From contig JAGKSW010000035.1 in the NCBI GenBank assembly GCA_018993265.1, positions 1 through 64,000 on the forward strand: DNA of 64,000 nucleotides, read 5' to 3'. The DNA is from Nostoc sp. TH1S01. GTDB lineage: Bacteria > Cyanobacteriota > Cyanobacteriia > Cyanobacteriales > Nostocaceae. A program made the position numbers and the translations under genes. Below are positions 60,876 to 64,000 of the stretch, piece after piece (position 1 is the stretch's first letter; the number at the start of each line of letters is the position of its first letter). Under the pieces are notes generated by a model. The model was not told the origin of the DNA and made no database searches. It was given only the letters and a program-made list of their open reading frames with translations.

Positions 60876-62516
60876 TTAATTCTTTACAATTACAGGAGTC
60901 CCTATTTTTACTACTTCATACAGTTTAACCACATCTTCATTTAACATCCGAAGTGAACCATGAGAAACGGCCTCTCCTATCAAGTTGGGTTGATCAGTAC
61001 CACAAAAGCCAATTTCATTACGTCCATCTGTCCAAAAACCAATCCATCGTTTTTTCAAAGGATTATCATAACCTGGTGCAAAAACTTTTCCAGTCAGAAA
61101 ATGAAGATATGAAGGATCGCGTTGCATATTCCTTACTTGGAAAGAACCTGTTGGTGTTTCCCAACCTTTTCTACCTATAGCAACTTGATACTTAGCTTGT
61201 AAAATATCACCACGATAGACATAAACTTTCCGTTCCTTGAGTTTGACTTCTAAACGGATATTTTGAGAAAAAATATTTGTAACGATTGGTACGGGTGTAG
61301 ATGGTGAAGTTTTTCCTGTTGAAATTAAGGGAGTTTTATTGGAGCTATCTACACGATTTACTCTCAAAGTATCTTGAAAAAAGAATGTCAAACCTACTGC
61401 TAAAATAATAATTCCAATAACTTCAAATACTGGTTGTATTTGCAACAAGGAAACTAGTTGGGTTGTAAATGGTTTAAATCTTACTTTCTTAGGATTGGGA
61501 GACTTATCATTAGGTATTGCTGAAGGAAGTTCTTGATGTTCTACCGACTTATCTTGTCCTGGAAATAGTTGCCAAGATTTTCGCTTAGGAGAATCAGAAT
61601 TAGCTTGAGTACTTCGCAACCGTTCAATTCTTTGCAACGCTTTTACTGCGTCCATATCTTTACCCGAAGCCGCAGCATTCACCCGAATCCATAATTGTTC
61701 TGCTAGTTCAATATTTCTGTTGACTTCTGCTTGATAAGCGTCATTTTTCAAAGTTGCAATATCCGTCAGGGTTGCATATCGCGGTACAAGTATCAGGTGC
61801 GATTTATTTATAGGTTCAGCAATTATATATGGTGTTTGCCTCGCACTTTTATGCTGACGCACAATTTCCGGCACACGATGATTAAGATATTGGTTCAACC
61901 TCTCCACCGTGGCGCATTGTCCTCGAACTCCCAACCCTTCTAATAACGCCGTAGTAAAAGCACCTTGTTGTAACGCCTCAATTTCATAAGAATATTCCTG
62001 GGGACTACAGGAAAATATACTAATTACGCCTTGTTGACGCGCTTCCTCAGCCGTCTGTCTCCCGATACCTTCACCACCTTTTTGGGCAAGACTGCGACAA
62101 GCATCTAAAATCAAGACAACGTTATCAGCACCACAACGCCGCAACCGTTCGGTGACAAAGTTAATGGGTATCGCCGTTTCTTCAATATCTGCGGGGTTCC
62201 CATCCAAAGGCATGAGATAATCGCGTTCAGCATGGCGCATCCCATGTCCACTAAAAAAGAACCAAAAGTTATCACCCGCACCCATGAAGGGTTGATTGAA
62301 TAACTCCAAAAAGACTCGCCGCAAATTTGCACGGGTGGGACGAGTTGATTTTCCACCAATATCAGGCGAGTCATCGCTGAAAAAAAATATCCTGTCAAAC
62401 CCCGCCTCAGTGCGAAGAAACTGCTGGATTAATTCTGCATCCCGCTTGGCATAATTTAGCGGTTGCAGATAATCATACTGGTTAATGCCAACTGCGATCG
62501 CCCAATTTTTCGCCAT
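60876..62516 (-). CDS. Caspase-like protease fused through a membrane helix to an L,D-transpeptidase-like domain
   Basis: 546 residues. Peptidase C14 domain (1-245): His91 in FWFFFSGHGM and Cys140 in VVLILDACRS. A linker with a helical repeat-like part leads to one membrane helix (VFEVIGIIILAVGLTFFF, about 370-388), then a YkuD-type L,D-transpeptidase domain (about 420-546) with VYVYRGDILQAKYQVAIGRKGWETPTGSF and EAVSHGSLRMLNEDV. The canonical nucleophile in SHGC is Ser here, and the preceding IHGT position reads FCGT. Topology places the caspase in the cytosol and the YkuD part in the periplasm. Starts immediately after the stop of the Pepco-like gene. Confidence 0.88.
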   Translation of the reverse strand: MAKNWAIAVGINQYDYLQPLNYAKRDAELIQQFLRTEAGFDRIFFFSDDSPDIGGKSTRPTRANLRRVFLELFNQPFMGAGDNFWFFFSGHGMRHAERDYLMPLDGNPADIEETAIPINFVTERLRRCGADNVVLILDACRSLAQKGGEGIGRQTAEEARQQGVISIFSCSPQEYSYEIEALQQGAFTTALLEGLGVRGQCATVERLNQYLNHRVPEIVRQHKSARQTPYIIAEPINKSHLILVPRYATLTDIATLKNDAYQAEVNRNIELAEQLWIRVNAAASGKDMDAVKALQRIERLRSTQANSDSPKRKSWQLFPGQDKSVEHQELPSAIPNDKSPNPKKVRFKPFTTQLVSLLQIQPVFEVIGIIILAVGLTFFFQDTLRVNRVDSSNKTPLISTGKTSPSTPVPIVTNIFSQNIRLEVKLKERKVYVYRGDILQAKYQVAIGRKGWETPTGSFQVRNMQRDPSYLHFLTGKVFAPGYDNPLKKRWIGFWTDGRNEIGFCGTDQPNLIGEAVSHGSLRMLNEDVVKLYEVVKIGTPVIVKN

Positions 62517-62894
62517 CTACTTTGGTTCTTGTCGCTTAAATGTCAGCTTTATCGCACCTTTCCCACTGGCTTTTGCACCGCTACCAATTAACTTGACTTC
62601 CCCTTCGCCGCTAATTTCTACTGATAATTCAATTTCTTCTAGCTGCATTTTAGAACTTGCTTGCTGTTCTGCACGACTAAACAACCTTCCTACCAATTGC
62701 AGAAACTGAGTCATGTTCTGTTCTAATTTTTGCGCGGAGACGGGAACCGCATCACCTTTAGTACTGGGAGGTTCTTTTACTTCGTCTCCCCAGCCTCTTG
62801 TGTTGCTAAAACTACCTTTTGTCCCGTCAGGAATGGTAATTGGCGCTACGTCGTCGGTGACAATCAAAATGCTGTCTGGTGGTGTGTCTGACAT
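62517..62894 (-). CDS. Pepco-like small accessory protein
   Basis: 125 residues: ILIVTDDVAPITIPDGTKGSFSNTRGWGDEVKEPP, then QKLEQNMTQFLQLVGRLFSRAEQ and a beta-rich end EEIELSVEISGEGEVKLIGSGAKASGKGAIKLTFKR. This matches the small peptidase-co-occurring (Pepco) proteins that accompany caspase-like proteases in cyanobacteria, as I remember the family. Its TAG is directly followed by the caspase ATG (no spacer), implying coupled translation and a fixed ratio of the two proteins. Confidence 0.7.
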   Translation of the reverse strand: MSDTPPDSILIVTDDVAPITIPDGTKGSFSNTRGWGDEVKEPPSTKGDAVPVSAQKLEQNMTQFLQLVGRLFSRAEQQASSKMQLEEIELSVEISGEGEVKLIGSGAKASGKGAIKLTFKRQEPK

Positions 62895-63039
62895 AACTAT
62901 GCTCGGTTTTATTTAGCATTTTCGCATAAATCTTTTGTATCACGCAGATACGCGGAGAGAAGAAAAAGAATGAATATACTCATACTACCTGATGTAATAC
63001 CATTGAAGAAGAAAGTTATTCCTACTTTTTGGTAATACT

Positions 63040-63264
63040 ATGCAGGTAGAAAAGCTCTCAATTTCCTTACCAGCATCCCTCGTACAATTTGTAGAAAACT
63101 ACAAGGTGACTCATGCGTGTAAATCTCGCTCTCAAGTGATTGAAATGGCGTTGCAATTGTTGCGACAACAGGAATTAGAAGCAGCTTATCAAGCCGCTTC
63201 TACTGAAGTTGATCATGATTGGGATGTCACAATTACAGATGGATTAGCAGATGAAGCGTGGTGA
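63040..63264 (+). CDS. Ribbon-helix-helix antitoxin (MazE-like)
   Basis: 74 residues: KLSISLPASLVQFVENYKVTHACKSRSQVIEMALQLL is a ribbon-helix-helix fold, followed by an acidic toxin-binding tail (STEVDHDWDVTITDGLADEAW). Overlaps the mazF start by 14 bp. Its TGA stop (63262-63264) uses the first two bases of the 57-bp insertion in mazF and would read TGA also without it. Confidence 0.85.
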   Translation: MQVEKLSISLPASLVQFVENYKVTHACKSRSQVIEMALQLLRQQELEAAYQAASTEVDHDWDVTITDGLADEAW

Positions 63265-63646
63265 GGCAGCGCGTTGCGGGGGTTCCCCCCGTTGTAGCGA
63301 CTGCCGAACCCGTAAGGGTGATATTTATTATGCAAGTCTCAGTCCAACTGTAGGCTCAGAGATGGATAAACGCCGTCCGGTGCTGATAGTCAGTAATGAT
63401 GCAAATAATCGTGCTGCTGACACGGTGACAATTTTACCAATTACATCAAATGTTAGGCGTATTTATCCGTTTGAAGTTTTACTTAATCCAGAGGATAGTG
63501 GTTTATCTAAACCTTCTAAAATACAGGCGCAACAGGTGCGAACAATTTCTAAGCAAAGAATCCTGGGAGAGGTGGTCAATACTTTGAGTGAAGAGTTAAT
63601 GCAATTAGTTGATGCGGCTCTTAAACTGCATTTAGCGTTGGAGTAG
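63251..63646 (+). CDS. MazF/PemK-type toxin with an in-frame repeat insertion
   Basis: 131 residues. From KGDIYYASLSPTVGSEMDKRRPVLIVSNDANNRAADTVTILPITSN the fold is a standard MazF/PemK endoribonuclease with the Arg and Thr of its active site. After MKRG, 19 codons are inserted (63263-63319), encoding EAARCGGSPRCSDCRTRKG-like residues rich in Cys and Arg. The first 44 inserted bases are the dispersed repeat of 48230. The ancestral start was probably MKRGDIYY. The frame is preserved, so the toxin may be made with an extended N-terminus or be inactivated. Confidence 0.85.
   Translation: MKRGEAARCGGSPRCSDCRTRKGDIYYASLSPTVGSEMDKRRPVLIVSNDANNRAADTVTILPITSNVRRIYPFEVLLNPEDSGLSKPSKIQAQQVRTISKQRILGEVVNTLSEELMQLVDAALKLHLALE
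63263..63306. repeat. 44-bp dispersed repeat, copy 2, inside mazF
   Basis: 43/44 identity with 48230-48273. With 13 further bases to 63319 it adds 57 bp, a multiple of three, between codons 4 and 5 of the inferred ancestral mazF. Confidence 0.85.
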
Positions 63647-63663
63647 GAAAGGTAAGGTAACAC

Positions 63664-63726
63664 TAGAAAGTCTTTGAGTAAAATTTCTCCAGGATGGTTG
63701 GGAGGACGATATTTAGGTATTCTCAT
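63664..63726 (-). pseudogene. higA antitoxin 5' fragment
   Basis: ATG 63726 begins MRIPKYRPPNHPGEILLKDFL, the typical HigA-type N-terminus (PxHPGEILxxxFL); after about 21 codons the match is lost and the frame runs antisense into mazF. The helix-turn-helix is missing. Confidence 0.65.
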
Positions 63727-63737
63727 GAATATGTACC

Positions 63738-63827
63738 TCAATCATGATAATCTACTATTTCTACTTCACAAGCTCCTTCATTTGTCCACACAAAACATAT
63801 TCGATATTGCTTGTTAATTACCTTGAG
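63738..63827 (-). pseudogene. higB toxin 3' fragment
   Basis: In-frame codons LKVINKQYRICFVWTNEGAC then EVEIVDYHD before TGA match the end of HigB/RelE-type toxins (INxQYRICFxW...VEIVDYH). A stop (TGA) interrupts just upstream. Sits 11 bp before the higA fragment, the normal higBA order. Confidence 0.65.
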
Positions 63828-63872
63828 GTATTTTCATATCATCTAAAGAGATTGCAGTAAAAATTAATCTTT

Positions 63873-64000
63873 GTAGGTTGGGTGGAGGCGCACAAAAGAT
63901 ATCAAAAGCCACACAATAAATCTAGATTGCGCCGTAACCCAACACAAATTGCAGCGTTAATTTTTGTAGTTGAGAAATTTTGCCTTTTTCGGCGTATCAT
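63873..64000. repeat. MITE-like element, copy 2 (cut by window end)
   Basis: Nearly identical to 60683-60811 with a single-base deletion and about ten substitutions, same orientation. The right end is outside the window. Confidence 0.8.

Noticed and set aside
1-64000. CRISPR arrays, tRNA and rRNA genes
   Set aside because: No regularly spaced 28-37-base repeats, no tRNA-like cloverleaf with TTCGAAT-type T-arms, and no rRNA conserved segments were noticed; the tandem repeats seen are heptamers.

Overview
The window is chromosomal DNA of a filamentous, probably heterocyst-forming cyanobacterium (Nostocales: Nostoc, Anabaena, Calothrix or Tolypothrix type). This rests on the very frequent HIP1 octamer GCGATCGC, heptameric short tandem repeats of the TAGAGGC/CCCTAGT kind between genes, cyanobacterial genes (NblS/Hik33 kinase, plastoquinone-type 4-hydroxybenzoate prenyltransferase, small cyanobacterial hypotheticals), and the accessory families abundant in Nostocales (XisH/XisI, Uma2, caspase-like proteins, FGE-sulfatase-domain proteins). 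No rRNA, tRNA or CRISPR array was recognised.

Positions 1-26100 are mostly housekeeping and signalling: a sugar-nucleotide epimerase, purD, nblS, a UbiA prenyltransferase, ppx, two further signalling proteins (an RsbRD-type histidine kinase and a diguanylate cyclase), an ATP-grasp protein, an alanine/serine-glyoxylate aminotransferase, an HPP membrane protein, a family-4 glycosyltransferase, a PotC-like permease, a Ser/Thr kinase fused to an FGE-sulfatase domain, a copper-chaperone-like protein and alaS.

Positions 26100-38700 are accessory. They hold a candidate conflict operon (SNF2 helicase fused to a nucleoside phosphorylase domain, followed by a four-helix membrane protein), toxin-antitoxin genes and orphan antitoxins, an rRNA cytosine methyltransferase, a DUF2157/GDYXXLXY membrane pair, a DUF4365 predicted nuclease behind strong palindromes, and an Rpn-family nuclease. 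Positions 38700-46100 return to housekeeping: an old yellow enzyme, YjbQ, Nif3, a beta-CASP hydrolase, small conserved proteins and a 40-residue membrane protein.

Positions 46400-64000 are a dense island: a ParA/ribbon-helix-helix pair, xisHI, a small EACC1-like gene coupled to a caspase-FGE gene, several toxin-antitoxin modules, a HsdR-N-type nuclease, a tyrosine recombinase, a large multi-PAS histidine kinase, two Uma2 genes, a decayed xisH beside xisI, and a Pepco-like/caspase/L,D-transpeptidase pair. The most striking point is at 50780-51041. The caspase-FGE gene ends in a stretch that looks like the variable repeat of a diversity-generating retroelement (DGR): twelve candidate Asn-derived codons all end in C or T. 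About 90 bp downstream is the first 19 codons of an Avd-like DGR accessory gene, cut off and running into a ParD-like antitoxin gene. No reverse transcriptase or template repeat is in the window, so this looks like a DGR target left behind after loss of its retroelement, or one served in trans.

Other unusual points are a 57-bp in-frame insertion carrying a dispersed repeat in a mazF toxin gene, a duplication/deletion scar bounded by HIP1 sites beside a vapBC module, a caspase-L,D-transpeptidase fusion whose transpeptidase His and Cys positions are Cys and Ser, and tandem CRP-like sites before a small gene.
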